Shown: positions 1-13,263, numbered from the stretch's first letter. The stretch is DNA of 64,000 nucleotides from Cucumis sativus (GCF_000004075.3 NC_026657.2:9424001-9488000); one strand, 5' to 3'. The notes: generated by a model not told the origin, from the letters alone. A program made the numbers and translations.

Positions 1-1096
1 TAAAAGTGGATTGAGGTGACAGTTGGAAAAAATAGAGGAGACAATAGAAACTGTACGAGTAGGAAAGAAAATGTCTTTATAAATAGTAGGTATTGAAAGT
101 GGTCAGTTGTAATTGTAAATAGAGTGAGAGCATCAACAAATGCAGGTGATAGTAGATTTAGCATTTATCTTAGTCTTCTTCTTTCATTAGCAGAAGCCCA
201 GTCCCTATTGCAGCAGTTCACATTGAGAAAATAGTGTAGATTTCTCAGCTGTCTAATAGGAAATAGAATGCATCCTTTGAACAAACTTATTTAGAAACGA
301 TGCATCATTTCCAGTATGATAAACAGATCAAAATTGAGATAGATAATACATTACATGAGCAGATTAGTTGAGTCATTTTGAAAATTTATTTTTGTTCTGT
401 TAGTAATTAGATTTGACTTTGTAATTTTAGTTGGACAGTCCACAGCCAAGAATGGAGAATATTCTCCCAATTTTCATGCTGAACAGTTTCTTTGGTATCA
501 TATAAACTATCGGTCAACAGTAGACCTGCTTTGAAAGCTAAAACAAATCTCAATGAACCATTTAATTTGTGTGGAATACCAAGGTTTTCCATACCAGATG
601 ACACTTGGAAATAGCAAACAGATAATACTTTCGAACAAGTTTCCTACTATATTTAGTTGATAAGGAAATTTGCTTAAGTGGGCAACCATCATGTCTTTAT
701 CTCATTTTGTTTATGCCATTTATTATGTTATTAGCTACTAGGGAGTAAGAAATATATTGCTCAGGATAATTATATAAATAGATAAATCATCTAATAGTCC
801 ACCAAAAATATCACTATAAGCCAATTTGGAAAGATGTAAAAAAACGGAAAGAAAAGAAAGAAAGATTAAAATGGATCCAAGCATGATTGGAAAATTGGAA
901 TTGAAAAAAAATGTGTAGTTTGTTATGATCAAATTTACATCCCCTGTGTCTGTGTCTGTGCTTTCAAAACTAAGAATGAAGTGGTGAGAAAACAAAAATT
1001 AGAGAGCAAATGAAAAGGAGTAAAGATGACTTGTTACAAAAAAAAAAAAAAAAAAAAAAAAGCGACCATTTGATATTGGCTGTACAAGTAATGGTT
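1..1096. other. Non-coding: no gene recognised; 3' flank of the CASP-like gene
   Basis: AT-rich sequence with only short open frames that show no family resemblance or splice-supported continuation. The part nearest 1096 should hold the 3' UTR of the minus-strand CASP-like gene. A poly-A run on the plus strand lies at about 1038-1061. Confidence 0.5.
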
Positions 1097-2269
1097 TTAA
1101 CTGGAAGCCAATATCCAAACCATAATAAGAGAAGAAGTAGCAATAGTAATCCAGCTGAGGAATGCCAAGGCGACTGAGAGTTGGTATTTTTGGCATTCCC
1201 CTATAAAATTACAGCTTTTCAAGTCGTTAAAGTACAATATTGCAACTCCACTTGAAGAAGAAGCTGCTGCCAGTGTCAATGTTGCTGTAATCTGCAACAT
1301 AGATACATGAAACTTTTAATTCTCTGACACCACCATACAAGAAACGAAGATGGTTAAAAGTTCCATGGGACTCACCCAATCCCCCACGACGAAGAGGCTA
1401 ACAAGTACCGTGCTCTGGAGGGCTTTGTTTCTCACCAACGCGTAGGCATCGATTAATGCTAGCATAAAACTCCAGGTGATTTGTAACCCCAATGAAGCAA
1501 TCAGGTAGCTGCACAAAGAATAAATGATAAGAACACATCAAACAAGTTTGAACTAGTGCTTCCAACTCTATTGGCTCCATCACATAAATGTATGAATTTA
1601 ATGAACTAGAAGCGCTATAGTTATGACAAAGGCCATTGCAGACAAGATGAACTACTCATATTGCAGATTAATTTTAAAAAATATGGAGATGGATATTTTT
1701 GGTCACTGTCAGCAATCAAGGACAACCCAAATTGCTGAAAAAGGGTCATATTCAGTAATTATGGCAGGGAAAACGTAAACAAAACAACGATTTAGACTAT
1801 GTTGAAATTAGAGGCAATTTCATTTCTCCTGATCAATCAGATTGTATGTAAGTACATCATCCTTTCATATTTGCTCTTAGAATTTGCAAGGAAACAAGAT
1901 TGCTATACTTTGACCACTTGGACCGTACAAACAAACAATCAGACTGCTAGCTCACAAGAAATGGTTCAGAATTGATCATAAGACAAACCAAACAACTTAG
2001 ATGCCAAATACTTGTGATATTATCTCTGAGAATGGAAAGTAAGCAGAACCAATGGATGTTTATTGTTCATACAGAGAATCATCAGATTGTATTTAAAGTC
2101 AAATAGAGGAACAAAAAGGGGGTGCGAAGAACACATACCAAAAAGCAGTGAATTTGAAGAAGTAAGCAGTTGAAGCCATAGAAGCAACAGAGGCAGCAGC
2201 AAAAACACACTGCAAAATCCTCAGAATTAGCCCCGTCACAGTCCCGGGAGTCCCAGGAAAGTCCTTCAT
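1097..2269 (-). CDS. CASPL5B: CASP-like membrane protein, 5B group (DUF588)
   Basis: Three coding exons on the minus strand: 2269-2139, 1508-1376 and 1291-1097, giving about 152 residues, the usual length for this group. Introns have GT-AG ends and phases that fit (phase 2, then 0). Four hydrophobic helices are visible: residues about 9-32 (GLILRILQCVFAAASV), 40-66 (YLIASLGLQITWSF), 77-110 (STVLVSLFVVGDW running into TATLTLAAA) and 122-150 (LSVALAFLSWITIATSS). The GDW..TATLTLAAAS stretch is typical of CASPL5B proteins. CASP proteins organise Casparian strip membrane domains; CASPL5 members are poorly characterised plasma-membrane tetraspan proteins. The start at MKDFPGTPG was preferred over an in-frame ATG 48 bases upstream (2317) because family members begin with a short N-terminus before the G(S/T)PGT motif. 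Confidence 0.9.
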
Positions 2270-4437
2270 CTTCTTCCTGCCCAAACTCAAAAGAAACCTC
2301 CAAAGTTCAAAATCCAATCGAGGGAATTACCCATTTTCTCATAACTCTGTAAACAAGATCAAAGCTTTTGACCAGATAGCAATCGAGAAAAATCAGGGTA
2401 CCCAAAACCCCCCCCAAAAAAAAGCGTAAAACGAGAAATTGGAATCCGAAATCAGAACCCCAAATTGAGAAATTAAATAGATATCGAAATTACAAAGAAA
2501 ATGAACCCAGAAATGGGAATGGAAAAGGGCGATAAACAGGGATGGATTTATTTGGGTTGAAGAAGAAGAAGGAAAAAAAGGGAATTGCAAATATGCATGG
2601 TTACGTATAGGAGTTTAGAAGTCCGGGAATTGACTTTGGATTAAAGAAATGGAAATGGCATCACCAATTCACAAAGTCATTGGATCACTTCATCTCAGCC
2701 AGACGCCAAAGAGAATAGAACTTCCAAGTCGATCGTATTCAAATTTTCCGTTGAATTCAAGGATTAAATTACCTCCAAATATTAATTAGTTAAGCAATTA
2801 TTTTCTTCAAATGAAGTTATAAATCTATATTTACAGAGATGAAAGTGAGATTTTAGAGGTTCAAATCTCTATGTCGAATATATTTTAGAGAAAAAGTGAT
2901 TTTTAAACCTAAATCTATTTATCACAACTTCAAAATATACTAATTTTAGGGTCTATGAGTCTTATTATTATTATTATTGATTTTTTTTAGAGTAAGTCAT
3001 TGACATTGTAATGGAGATTTTTTTTATTATATTAAATGCTGATTTACACATTTTAAATTATAAAATACTTTAAAGAAATTATCAATCAAAGTATTTGGTT
3101 GATATAAAAATGAGAAAGATTTAGATTTGGGATATTTTCAAATATAAGAAATGCATTAAAATATTTATAAAAAAATAGCAAAGTTTCATATTTAATTAGT
3201 GATACACTTATAGATTATTAGTATGAGTCAATAACATTGACATTTCAACCAAATTCTAACTTCAAAAATTATAGAGATTGATGACATTTTTACCCATTCA
3301 TTCTAAAATTTATGTAATCCTAATCAAATTTTATTGATGGATCACTCCTGATCAGCTTGAATCCCAAACCTATTTAATTGTCTTTCATCACTTCTACTTA
3401 AAAATACAAATATGTCATATTTATTGTTATAGTTAATGTTACCATTGTCATTTGACCTTAATTGTTAAAACAGGTAAAGAAACAACATTGTTTGGGACGA
3501 ACTCACAGTTAACTACAGAGGATACAACATACAAAACAATAAGTAAAGAGAGTAGAAATACACAATACATTGTTAATCTAGTTCAATGACACAATATTTA
3601 CGTCTAGAGGGTCCTTTACTCTAAGATCAGAGATTTTATTTTTTTGATATATAAATCATAATCAAACTATTATGATTCTCAGTAGAAGGTTTAACACTAA
3701 TTTTCTTCACTCAGTACTCTATCAGTAATACAATATTAAAGTAACACTATCACTAAACTGTTTCAAATATAGATTTGGTTTGGTTACCAAAATCTCCCTC
3801 TTAATCAAGTTTCTCACCAATCAACAGATTAAGTAGTAAACTAGAGGAACTCCCCTGAATCACATCCTTCATCAAGGCGTAAACAAAAGTTCCTTATATC
3901 ATACAACAGAAACTTGAACTTCATATCTTATAACCTCGGCACTAATCGTCACTAAATAAAAGCAACAACAACAAACCACACGAATGAAAGAAAACTTACA
4001 CGCTTTAGGTTCTATTTTTTTAACGGGTGGTTCAATCGAGAAGTTGTTCTTCACTTTTCTATCATCGTGCATTGCAACAACTTTTCTCATAACAAGAATA
4101 AAAATTCGTACACACAAATATCTACTACAAAGACAAATCTTCTTCTTTTAAGAAAAAAAAAATATGTTCACAATAGGACCCAAATAAAATCTTTGTCTCA
4201 TCCAAATATTCTTCACAAACTTTCAAAACACTTTTTGCCACGTCAACCAAAAAGAAGAAAATAGTGAACAAATAAAATATTCACGACCTCACACAATTTC
4301 TAACACTAACGATAACTATACACTAACATGTTTTACAAATTAAAAGTTTACACCTCTAACAAAGAAATTCAACCTTAACATAGTTCAAACATTTTAGTAA
4401 AGCTTGGAATAGGGAAACCAAAAAAGAGAAGAGTAAA
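2270..4437. other. Intergenic: 5' flank of CASP-like gene, AT-rich spacer with possible repeat remnants
   Basis: The first 350 bases are the likely 5' UTR and promoter of the CASP-like gene. From about 3480 to 4330 the sequence changes texture, with long unique-looking non-coding text and no open frame. It reads like a decayed insertion or repeat, but I could not find paired ends or target duplications, so I do not name it. No RNA gene recognised. Confidence 0.4.
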
Positions 4438-6680
4438 TCAAAGTCTAAAATGTGTGAGAGCATCCGTTCCATCCAACCCTTTTTTAGCAAAGTAGAGACG
4501 ATACTCTTTAACAGTGATTTGTCTATACTTTGGAGGATTTTGTTGGGACAACAATTGCTTGATGGGTCCATAGAGTTTGGAGGTTGGTATAGTGCCGGTG
4601 CTGAAGGCACTTGCCACTGATATTCTTGGACCCTCACGATTAGCCACCACTCTATGCACCGAGCTTACAAATTTGTCATTTGAAATCAACTGCATGCTCT
4701 CATAAAAGGAACTCAATTAATCAAACCATGAAAACACAACAATATATTATATAGCTTAGCTTAATGAATGCATGATAATAGTTAATAATGAAAACCTTGC
4801 CTGCAATAAGCTGCCGACATTGACGGCAAAGGCTCCAGGAACAGGCGGAACATCCACCCATTTGTTGTGATGAAGCACTTGAAGACCTCCGATATGGTTT
4901 TGAAGCAGCACAGTGATGAAGCTACTATCGGAGTGCTGGGTGGTGCCAATGGTGAGTTCTGGCTGAGGACAGGATGGATAATAGTGGCACATAAAGGCAT
5001 GTCCTTCACTGCAATCCAATTCCAGGAGATGGGTTGATTGCAAACCAAGGGCCTCTGAAAGTAGCCCAAATATCATTTCTCCAACCTTTTCCATTTGTTT
5101 TGAATACTCAACTAGGATGTCTCTGCAACAAAATTCACAAAGTAGAAAGTAACACCAAAATTCTTTACTCCGTGATATTCAATCAGTTCCTAACAAATAA
5201 CATATTCAAAAGGTATGCTAGGAGGCCACAAGTATTCTAACAAAATAAACATCTTAATAACACCTTGATATTTTATTAGACAATCTTGACTTTTTTTTAT
5301 TTATGGAGAAAAATAGTTAACTTTTAGAATCTTAAAAGTAAAATAAAAAATATATAAACCTTTAGTACAGTAATTGCACATTAACAGAAAGATCGTTTGT
5401 TTTCTTTACCAATGACTCAAATCCAAAATGCACCATAACAAGATGATCTCATATCTCTCTTCACAGTACGAAAACGTTTTTTTTTCCTTTTTTGGGTTTG
5501 AAGTTCATCTCTATTTGATCCATAAAGTTTCAAAATAGACACTTTAGTGTCGAACGACGGCAAAATACTTTCAAATAATTTTTAACTTAGCTTTAAGTTA
5601 ATCCAATGCTTATTGGTAGAGAAAATTAATTAACATTAATTTTAAAAGAACCATTAATGAAAATATTTTAAAAAAGATTTGATACTTTTATTGGTACATT
5701 CTAAGATGAACCCAATTCTTTTTCATTGAAAATTTGCATGATTAAATTTATTTATTTATTTTCAAAACTACACTAAATCAGTCATTTATGTTAAATTAAA
5801 TTATTCTTGAACTTAACTTTGAATTTGTCACAAAATTTGAAATCCATAACATTTAAAAGGAATATATTCTGCACACATCTAGACATTTTTATACAATTAT
5901 CTTCTATTCTCATTCTCATGCATCACTAATCTACCTTTGTTACTCATAAACAATTCCACACCTTTCAATAATATATATACATCCATTACCGATACACAAT
6001 ATTATAGACGTAAAAATAGTATACTAAGCCCTGATAGGAGTTCACTCAATTCACGTACGAAACGCTTTTACGATTAATCTGACCCTCAAAGTCACCCATG
6101 CAACAAAAAGATAGAGAATGGAGAGGCAGAGAGTTTACCTGCAAACTAGTGGAAAGTCTTGCGGGTTGGGAGGATTTGGGGCCATTTGAATGAAGACGGT
6201 GTCTCTCCAATTGGCAGTGGATGTGCTAAACAAATCGAAATTGGAATTGTAAACGAAAGGCTTAGTGTTGTCTCTTGTATAATATTGTTTCTTCATTTCA
6301 ATATCCTGTTCGAAAAATTGACGTGTCCCATTTATGATCTCATCCTGAACACTCGCCGGAACCCCATGGTTAAGCACTTGGAAAAACCCCCAACTTTCGG
6401 AAGCTTCACGGATTTTGTCCACCACTTTTCTGCGTTTGAATGGGTCTTTATCGATGTCTACCAAATCCACCACTGGAACACCCAAGTGGGGTTCGTCGGT
6501 AACAGAAGTCTTGTCGGAATTTGAACGTTCTTTGTGCGGGTAGTAGAATATTCTTGGAATTTCGGCAACGCCGGAGTCCACAAGGCCTTTGACGCCGGCC
6601 TTAGTTTGGTCGAAGGCTTTGAGTTCGGAAACTCTGTCGAAGGTTTCATCAAGTTTAGAGAGAGGTGTGAGGTTTGCCAT
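4438..6680 (-). CDS. 2OG-Fe(II) dioxygenase, ACC-oxidase-homolog-1-like (copy A)
   Basis: Exons on the minus strand: 6680-6139, 5122-4801 and 4689-4438; 371 residues. It has the N-terminal DIOX_N domain (about 65-175, VPVVDL, WGFFQ and NHGVP motifs) and the C-terminal 2OG-FeII_Oxy domain (about 220-325). The iron triad is H244-x-D246...H300 and the 2-oxoglutarate clamp is R310-I-S312. Enzymes of this group (tomato E8, Arabidopsis At1g06620 and relatives) are soluble cytosolic dioxygenases related to, but not the same as, ethylene-forming ACC oxidase; the substrate is unknown. First intron is GT-AG (about 1.0 kb); the second starts with GC (CAG|GCAAGG at 4800). First gene of the array and apparently intact. 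Confidence 0.9.
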
Positions 6681-7285
6681 TTTTGTTTGAGGAGTGTACT
6701 GTGTATGGTCTTTTAATTTAATCAGTTTATCTGAATGGAGATAGTTATTTTTGCTGTGAGAAGGACGTTAATGCTTGCTAATCCACTGTCGGCAAATACA
6801 GACAGAAAACATGAGAAGATAGTTCATAACTCAGACCCCCTCATGCTGCCTTTCTCTCTGGTCTTGGTTTTTCGTACGAGTCATGATTCAAAAATATCCC
6901 AGTGTTCAAAGTGTTCAAAGTGTTTAAAAAACATATTAACCTAAGTAATTAAAGATATGAGATTCATATCCAAAATTTCTTTTACTAAATTCCAACTTTT
7001 AAAACATTTTGTCTAATTCTTTCTCTTTTTTTAATTACTGAAGTTTAAATTCCAATCTTTGAAATTGTAGATACTAAATTAAACTTAGTTGACATACTCA
7101 AACCTAATTCAATCAAAGGTTTAACAAATAATTTCTAAAGACATAACAAACCTTACAACAGGGTAGGAAAAGACATTTCAATAAAATCAATGTTATAGTG
7201 TTTAAAAATCACACACTCTAACAAAGTCGAACTTAAACATTTAACAAACCTTAGAATTATGAACCAAAAAAACAGTTCAGTAAAA
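6681..7285. other. Spacer between dioxygenase copies A and B
   Basis: Holds the copy A promoter and 5' UTR (nearest 6681) and the copy B 3' UTR. Otherwise AT-rich; nothing else seen. Confidence 0.5.
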
Positions 7286-9103
7286 TCAAATCCTAAAATG
7301 TGTGAGAGGATCCATTCCATCCAACCCTTTTTTAGAAAAGTAGAGACGGTAATCTCTCACAGTAGTTTGTTTATATTTGGGAGGATTTTGTTCGGACAAC
7401 AATTCTTCGATTGGTCCATAAAGTTTGAAGGTTTCTGCATAGCCAGTGGAGAAGAAAGTTGCCACCGATACCCTTGGACCATTTCGAGTAGCCAACACTC
7501 TATGGATCGAGCTCACAAATTTGTCATTCGAGATCAACTGCATCCATAAAGGAACCCAAACCCATCATTATATTTTCTATATATGTGTATCTTGTTACTT
7601 AATGAATGCATAACAAAACATTGCCTGCAGTAAGTTGCCGACATTGACGACTAAAGCTCCAGGAATGGGTGGAATTTCTACCCATTTGTTGTCATGTAGC
7701 ACTTGAAGACCTCCGATATGGTCTTGCAGCAGTACGGTGATGAAGGTACCATCAGCGTGCTCGGTGATGCCAATGGTGAGTTCCGGCTGAGGGCACGATG
7801 GATAAAAGTGGCAGAGCAAGGCATGTCCCTCATTGCAACCTATGTCCACGAGATGAGTTGATTTCAGACCAAGGGCCTCTGAAAGTAGTCCAAATATCAA
7901 TTCTCCAACATTCTCCATATGTTTTGAATAATCAAGTAGAATGTCTCTGCAACAAAAATCTTTATCATCAATCACAATAAATAACACCAATTACAATAAT
8001 TTGTTATCTATTTAGATAGACAACTGTTAGTAATTTAATATATATACATATATAACAAGCTGAAAACAAAAAGAAGCTTTAAGAACAACACGTCAGTAAA
8101 AATAAAATGGCAGAATCTGATGATCTTCAAGACACACGAACGAGTGTCCAAAATGTCTGAGCATGGAACGCTAAATCAAGTGCAAAGACGTTACGATTGC
8201 GATTAATCCAAAAGAATTTCCTAATAGAACCACTTAAATGGACTTGTCTAAGTATGTATCAAGCTAATCCTGAACCTCAATCGCAGAGTTAGAATTCCCA
8301 ACCACTAATAGAGTAAGTTTCCACTAGGTAATACCCACTCCAAGAGCTGAGAAACATCGTTTAATATAATAATATCCTCAACTACATTCATGGATCCCAG
8401 AAATGATTATACGTAACAAGCATAGCTTAACCATATGAATTGCAAACAACAGCTCCAAACACCAACACCCACTTTACCGACGAGAAAAGTCTTGGGGGGC
8501 ATGTTAGCTATCGTAATTAGGCAAAAGAACAGAGACAGAGAGTGGAGAGAGTAGAGATTACCTGCAAACTTGAGGCAATTCTTGTGGGCCAAAAGAAGTT
8601 GGAGCTATTTGAGTGAGGATGGTATCCCTCCAATTGGCAAAGGGTGCAATAAACAAATCGAAATTGGAATTGTAAAGGAAAGGTTTAGAGTTGTCTCTTG
8701 TATAATATTGTTTCTTCTCTTCAATGTCCTGTTCAAAAAATCGACGTGTCCCATTTATGATCTCCTCCTGAACACTCACCGGAACTCCATGGTTAAGCAA
8801 TTGAAAGAACCCCCAAGTCTCTGAAGCTTCTCGGATTTTGTCCACCACTTGTTTGCGTTTGAGTGGATCTTTATCGATGTCTTCCAAATCCACCACTGGA
8901 ACGCCAAAATGGGGTTCGTCGGGAACAGAGGTCTTGTCGGAATTTGAACGTTCTTTGTGTGGGTAGTAAAATATAGCAGGAATTTCGGTGATGCCGGAGT
9001 CCACAAGGCCTTTGACGCCGGCCTTAGTTTGGTCGAAGGCTTTGAGTTCGGAAGTTCTGTGGAAGGTTTGATCAAGTTTAGAGAAAGGTGTGAGGTTTGC
9101 CAT
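7286..9103 (-). CDS. 2OG-Fe(II) dioxygenase, ACC-oxidase-homolog-1-like (copy B)
   Basis: Exons on the minus strand: 9103-8562, 7946-7625 and 7537-7286; 371 residues, the same exon sizes as copy A (542/322/252), so a recent tandem duplicate. Iron triad H244-x-D246 and H300; R310-V-S312 for 2-oxoglutarate. The start at MANLTPFSK was chosen because all close copies begin there; the open frame runs upstream to an ATG at 9250, but that extension has no counterpart in the other copies. Second intron again begins GC (CAG|GCAATG at 7624). Intact by eye. Confidence 0.9.
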
Positions 9104-9864
9104 TTTTGTTTGATGAGTGTTCTGAACGGAGATAGTATTATTTGGGGGTGAGGACGTGAACTTGGAGATTACACGGGGAGGCGTGGGATCGGGGATGCCA
9201 CTTCCCGTCCCCCTCCTATTTTCCATCCACACAAAATTTTCCACCAACAAATATTTCCGCTTTTATTTTTTTGTTTCTTTGTTTTGATTGGGACGAGTGA
9301 TCGGGTATGGTATCCCTCTTGAGAAAACAATAACTGTATAGTCAGTAGTAAACAAACTTAAACTAACATACCATTTTTAATCAACTTAGATTCACACTCT
9401 ACACTGATACAGTTTAGTAAAGCCACTTTGTCACTACAATTTCAAAGTTAAATTTTGCTAAACAAAATCCTCTCCTTGATCATGCAAATCACTCCTTATT
9501 AGATTAAGGTGGAAGAGTCTCCCCTTGAAAAACCTCATTCAAACCAGTGTTTATGTAATCTTGTCTGCTAATGAAGTTTTACCCTCCAACGTCAAACAAA
9601 ACCAGCAACTAATCACAAATTGTTGGTCCAAAAGTAGAGGATAGTTAAGAAATGATTGGGTTTGAGGGGGTGAGGACGTGAATGGCCTTATATGGGTCCT
9701 TGGTTTTTGTCACATTAAAATGGCCTATGCCTTTACTTTGATAATTATTATTGTTTCTATATATTAATGATCTTGACACAACAAAAGATAGTTGATACAA
9801 AAGAACATCTCCAGACTCAACAGACTCAGTTTTAACACATTTTAATCAAATATTTAATAAAGCA

Positions 9865-9930
9865 TTGCGATATGAAGGTATTGTTAGCATGTTTAGTGGT
9901 GTCAATGGCGAATTCCAAGTGTGGACCTCA
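9865..9930 (-). pseudogene. Relic of dioxygenase exon 2
   Basis: On the minus strand this short stretch resembles the iron-binding part of exon 2: a readable remnant is LEFAIDTTKHANNTFI, matching PELTIG(T/I)T(E/Q)H(A/S)D..FI of the intact copies. The aspartate of the H-x-D pair reads as N. No flanking exon sequence is recognisable. It lies at lower coordinates than the exon 3 relic at 10.9 kb, so the two cannot belong to one minus-strand copy in normal exon order. Confidence 0.55.
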
Positions 9931-10888
9931 AGTGCCAAAAACGTCCCCAACCCTCCTTTCATCACACACAAATATGAACATGTGTATTAGAGGACCAATT
10001 TATAAATAGTTTCACTCCACAGCCAAAAAACGAGAATAATAAGTATCTTCAAATGAGAGTTAAAAGACCAAGAACCTTAGTTCTTTATTGTTTAGTTGAG
10101 TTAGTCACGCATTCAATCACTGTAGGCTCAAAAATCCCTTAAATAGAGGTGAGTTTGAACAAGATCGAGATCAAACAAAAGGAATGTGAGTTTGAGGTCA
10201 AGACCATAGAGCACTCACAACCAACATATTTACAAATGAGATAAGAATGCTATCCTATGTTAACATCTATTAATTAATTGAAAATAGTTATAATTAATCA
10301 ACTTTTCATGACCATCCAAATTTAATTTAAAGTTTGGAGGGTGACTGACAACGAATAGAGATAAGTCGAGGGATTATTAAACACCAAAACCATTTTTCTA
10401 AAAGTTGATTTCAGATATGTGTTTCTTTGACCAACTAATTTCATAAGTTCATCAACTAATTTCATAAATTCATCTTTTTCAAAAGAAACTATTTTGAGTT
10501 ATTGCTAGACATTCCATTGTTATTATTTTAAAATGATAGTTCTTTTTCAGAAAAAAATGAAAAAAAAAGGCAGTAATAAAAAAAGTTATTAAACCAAACA
10601 CACAAATTACAATAGTTGACATTATAGGTCAGGAATAAATTAAAAGTCACACTAACAAAAACTCAAACTTCAATACAACAATTTAACAAATAATCTCTAG
10701 ACATAGCAAACCTTACAACAAAACAATAACATTTTAATAAACCCATGTTTAACAAAATATTAGAAACAACAAACCTTCTTAATTAAATCAGTGGAAGGCG
10801 GATTTAATAAACATTATTCAACACACTGACCTTAACAAACTAAAAAGTTGGGGTTTGGAACAGCGAACCAAAGACGAGGTGAAGCAAA

Positions 10889-11090
10889 TCAAAGCCTAAA
10901 ATGTGTGAGAACATGAGTTCCATCCAACCCTTTCTGAGCATGGTGAAGAACATATTCTCTAACTGTGATTTGTCTGTATTCGGGAGGATTTTGTTTCGAT
11001 AACAACTGCTCGATGGGTTCATAGAGTTTGGAGGTTGGTATAGAGGCAGTGGTGAAAAAGCATGTCACCGATACTCTTGAGTGAGAAACT
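10889..11090 (-). pseudogene. Relic of dioxygenase exon 3
   Basis: A 66-residue open stretch on the minus strand matches the second part of exon 3, from the R-x-S motif (SRVSVT) through TSKLYEPIEQLLSKQNPPEY and KGLDGTHVLTHFRL to a TGA at the family position. The first part of exon 3 ([11 protein letters not shown]) and its acceptor are missing; sequence similarity ends abruptly near 11090. No exon 1 or 2 is attached upstream, so this is a dead partial copy about 470 bases downstream of the copy C stop codon. Confidence 0.8.
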
Positions 11091-11556
11091 ACTAAACAAA
11101 CTCTTTCAACAAGTTAGGCTCCCCCCAATGGTATAGATCTTCGCACACACTGATCTACTGCATCAAAACATTCACCAAGTGTTCAATATGACATATCAGA
11201 AAGATGTTGTAAAGGAGAAACTCAGCTTCAAAACCACACTCTCCTCCACACAACAACACACCGAAAATAGCCCAACTTTTGACTTGTATGCATATATATA
11301 TATATATAGTACTATCACTCGCAAGCTGCAATCTAGGTTATTAAAAGTCGGGGAACAACCAAATCTTGCACAATCCCGAGAAGGACTCAATCTATTAGGA
11401 CCTTTCAGAAAAAGAGAAAAACATATTATTTAGCAACAGCCCTGACCATCCGATAATAGCATAAAATAAAAGAAATTTGTACGCCAAACTCATAACAACT
11501 CACAACAAATTATACTATGATTCCCCTAGTAACTGACTTTTCAATCATCTTTGTAA

Positions 11557-13009
11557 TCAAATCTTGAAATGTGGAAGAGCAGGAGTGCCATCCAACCCTT
11601 TTTCATTAAAGTAGATATTGTACTCTCTAACAGTGATTTCTTTGTATTTGGGAGGATTTTGTTCAGACAACAATTCTTTGATAGGTCCATAAAGTTTAGA
11701 TGTTGGTAGACGGCCGGTGCTAAAGAAACTTGCCACAGATACTCTTGGGCCCTCACGGTTCGCCAATACTTTATGCTCTGAACTCACAAATCTATCATTT
11801 GTTATCAACTGCAAAACCAACCCCCCAAACACCTTTCGTTAATTTTCCCTTTATTAATATGTATCCAAATCAATCAGGATTGTATCAATGGAAATAATTG
11901 TCAAATCACTTGCCTGCAATAAGTTGCCGACGTTGATAACGAAGGCCCCAGGAACTGGTGTAACATCCACCCATTTGTTTTGTTGACGCACTTGGAGGCC
12001 TCCCATATTGTCCTGCAGTAGCACGGTGATGAATGAATCATCAGAGTGTTCAGTTGTGCCGATGCAGAGTTCCGGTTGAGGACTTGACGGATAATAGTGG
12101 CAGATTACGCGAAGTCCCTCGTTACAGTCCAAGTCTAAGAGATGAGTTGATTTCAAACCAAGACCCTCCGAAAGTAAACCAAATATTAATTCTCCAAGCT
12201 TCATAATTTGTTTTGAATATTCAGGAAGGATGTCTCTGAAACAAAAATTTTAAATAAGTTAATGCATCAAACAAAAATATTATCTGCTTTTGGACAGAGG
12301 GTGTCCATTTATGTGTTCAATTAATAAAAAATAAACATTTTACAGTTGAACAAATCTATACTGTATTAAAATCTAAGGATAAGAAAAATGGATTTTTCCC
12401 AAAAATGTTTGAAGAGATGGGAAGCGGCAATTAAGAAGTAAGAACAGAGAGAAATAATGGGCAGAGTATCTATCACCTGCAAACTTGAGGCAAGTCTTGT
12501 GGGTTAGGAGGATTTGGGGCCATGAAAGTGACGATGGTATCCCTCCAATTGGCCACTGGTGCGGTAAACAAATCGAAATTGCAATTGTAAATGAAAGGTT
12601 TAGTGTAGTCTCTTGTATAATATTGTTTCTTCACTTCACTGTCCTGTTCGAAAAATCGACGAACCCCATCTATGATCGCCTCCTGAACACTCACCGGAAC
12701 TCCATGGTTAATCACTTGAAAAAAACCCCCAGTTTCTGAAGCTTCTCGGATTTTGTCCACCACTTGTCTGCGTTTGAATGGGTCTTTATCGATGTCTTCA
12801 AGATCCACCACCGGAACACTCAAATGGGTTTCCTCCTCCGGAATGGAACTTGAACATTCTTTGGGTGGGCAATAGAATATTCCTGGAATCTCCGCAACGC
12901 CGGAGTCAACAAGGCCTTTGACGCCAGCCTTTGTTTGGTCGAAGGCTTTGAGTTCAGAAGCTCTGTCGAAGGTTTTGTCAAGTTTGGAGAATGGTGTGAG
13001 GTTGGCCAT
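11557..13009 (-). CDS. 2OG-Fe(II) dioxygenase, ACC-oxidase-homolog-1-like (copy C)
   Basis: Exons on the minus strand: 13009-12477, 12235-11914 and 11808-11557; 368 residues. Three residues shorter than A and B in the variable loop before [12 protein letters not shown] (about residues 52-62). Iron triad H241-x-D243 and H297; R307-V-S309. One departure from the neighbours is ETGGFF where most copies have a large residue (W or L) before GFF. Second intron starts GC with an ideal GC-AG context (CAG|GCAAGT at 11913). Belongs with A and B by start (MANLTPFSK) and by HVD-loop sequence. Confidence 0.9.
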
Positions 13010-13164
13010 TTTTGTGTATTTCGAAACTCCAATTTTGAGGAGGCGATGTTCGATTCATCTTGAGGGGAGAGAAATTTGATGGTGACGGAGACTTCAATAG
13101 TCTCCGATCAAATTGTGGGCTCAAATAAAAATATATGAAAATTGGAATTTACGACTATTTTAAC

Positions 13165-13263
13165 AATAATAATAAAGGATATTTCAACATTTTAAAAAAA
13201 TTGTAAATTATTACAAAATTAAGGATATTTCAACATTTTAAAAAATTGTAAATATTACAAAAT
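13165..13263. repeat. Two-unit AT-rich tandem repeat
   Basis: A unit of about 50 bases containing AAGGATATTTCAACATTTTA is present twice in direct order, nearly identical. Non-coding. Confidence 0.7.

Larger units (their letters stand above)
9104..11556. other. Long spacer holding decayed dioxygenase fragments
   Basis: The 2.4 kb between copies B and C is larger than the other left-hand spacers. A 17-base string from the copy B leader (GGGGGTGAGGACGTGAA, about 9145-9161) recurs at about 9665-9681, and exon fragments of lost copies lie at about 9865 and 10889 (separate entries). This suggests one or more full copies once stood here and have mostly eroded. Confidence 0.55.

Noticed and set aside
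738-995. Minus-strand open frame of 85 residues, hydrophobic
   Set aside because: AT-rich, no family resemblance, and downstream of the CASP-like stop; most likely 3' flank noise.
3480-4330. Possible LTR or transposon remnant
   Set aside because: Texture changes but no paired ends, target duplication or coding trace could be found, so it is only described as spacer.
9104-9250. N-terminal extension of copy B (open frame to an ATG at 9250)
   Set aside because: The extra 49 residues have no counterpart in copies A or C, and a strong start (MANLTP) is present at 9103. The extension is treated as 5' leader.
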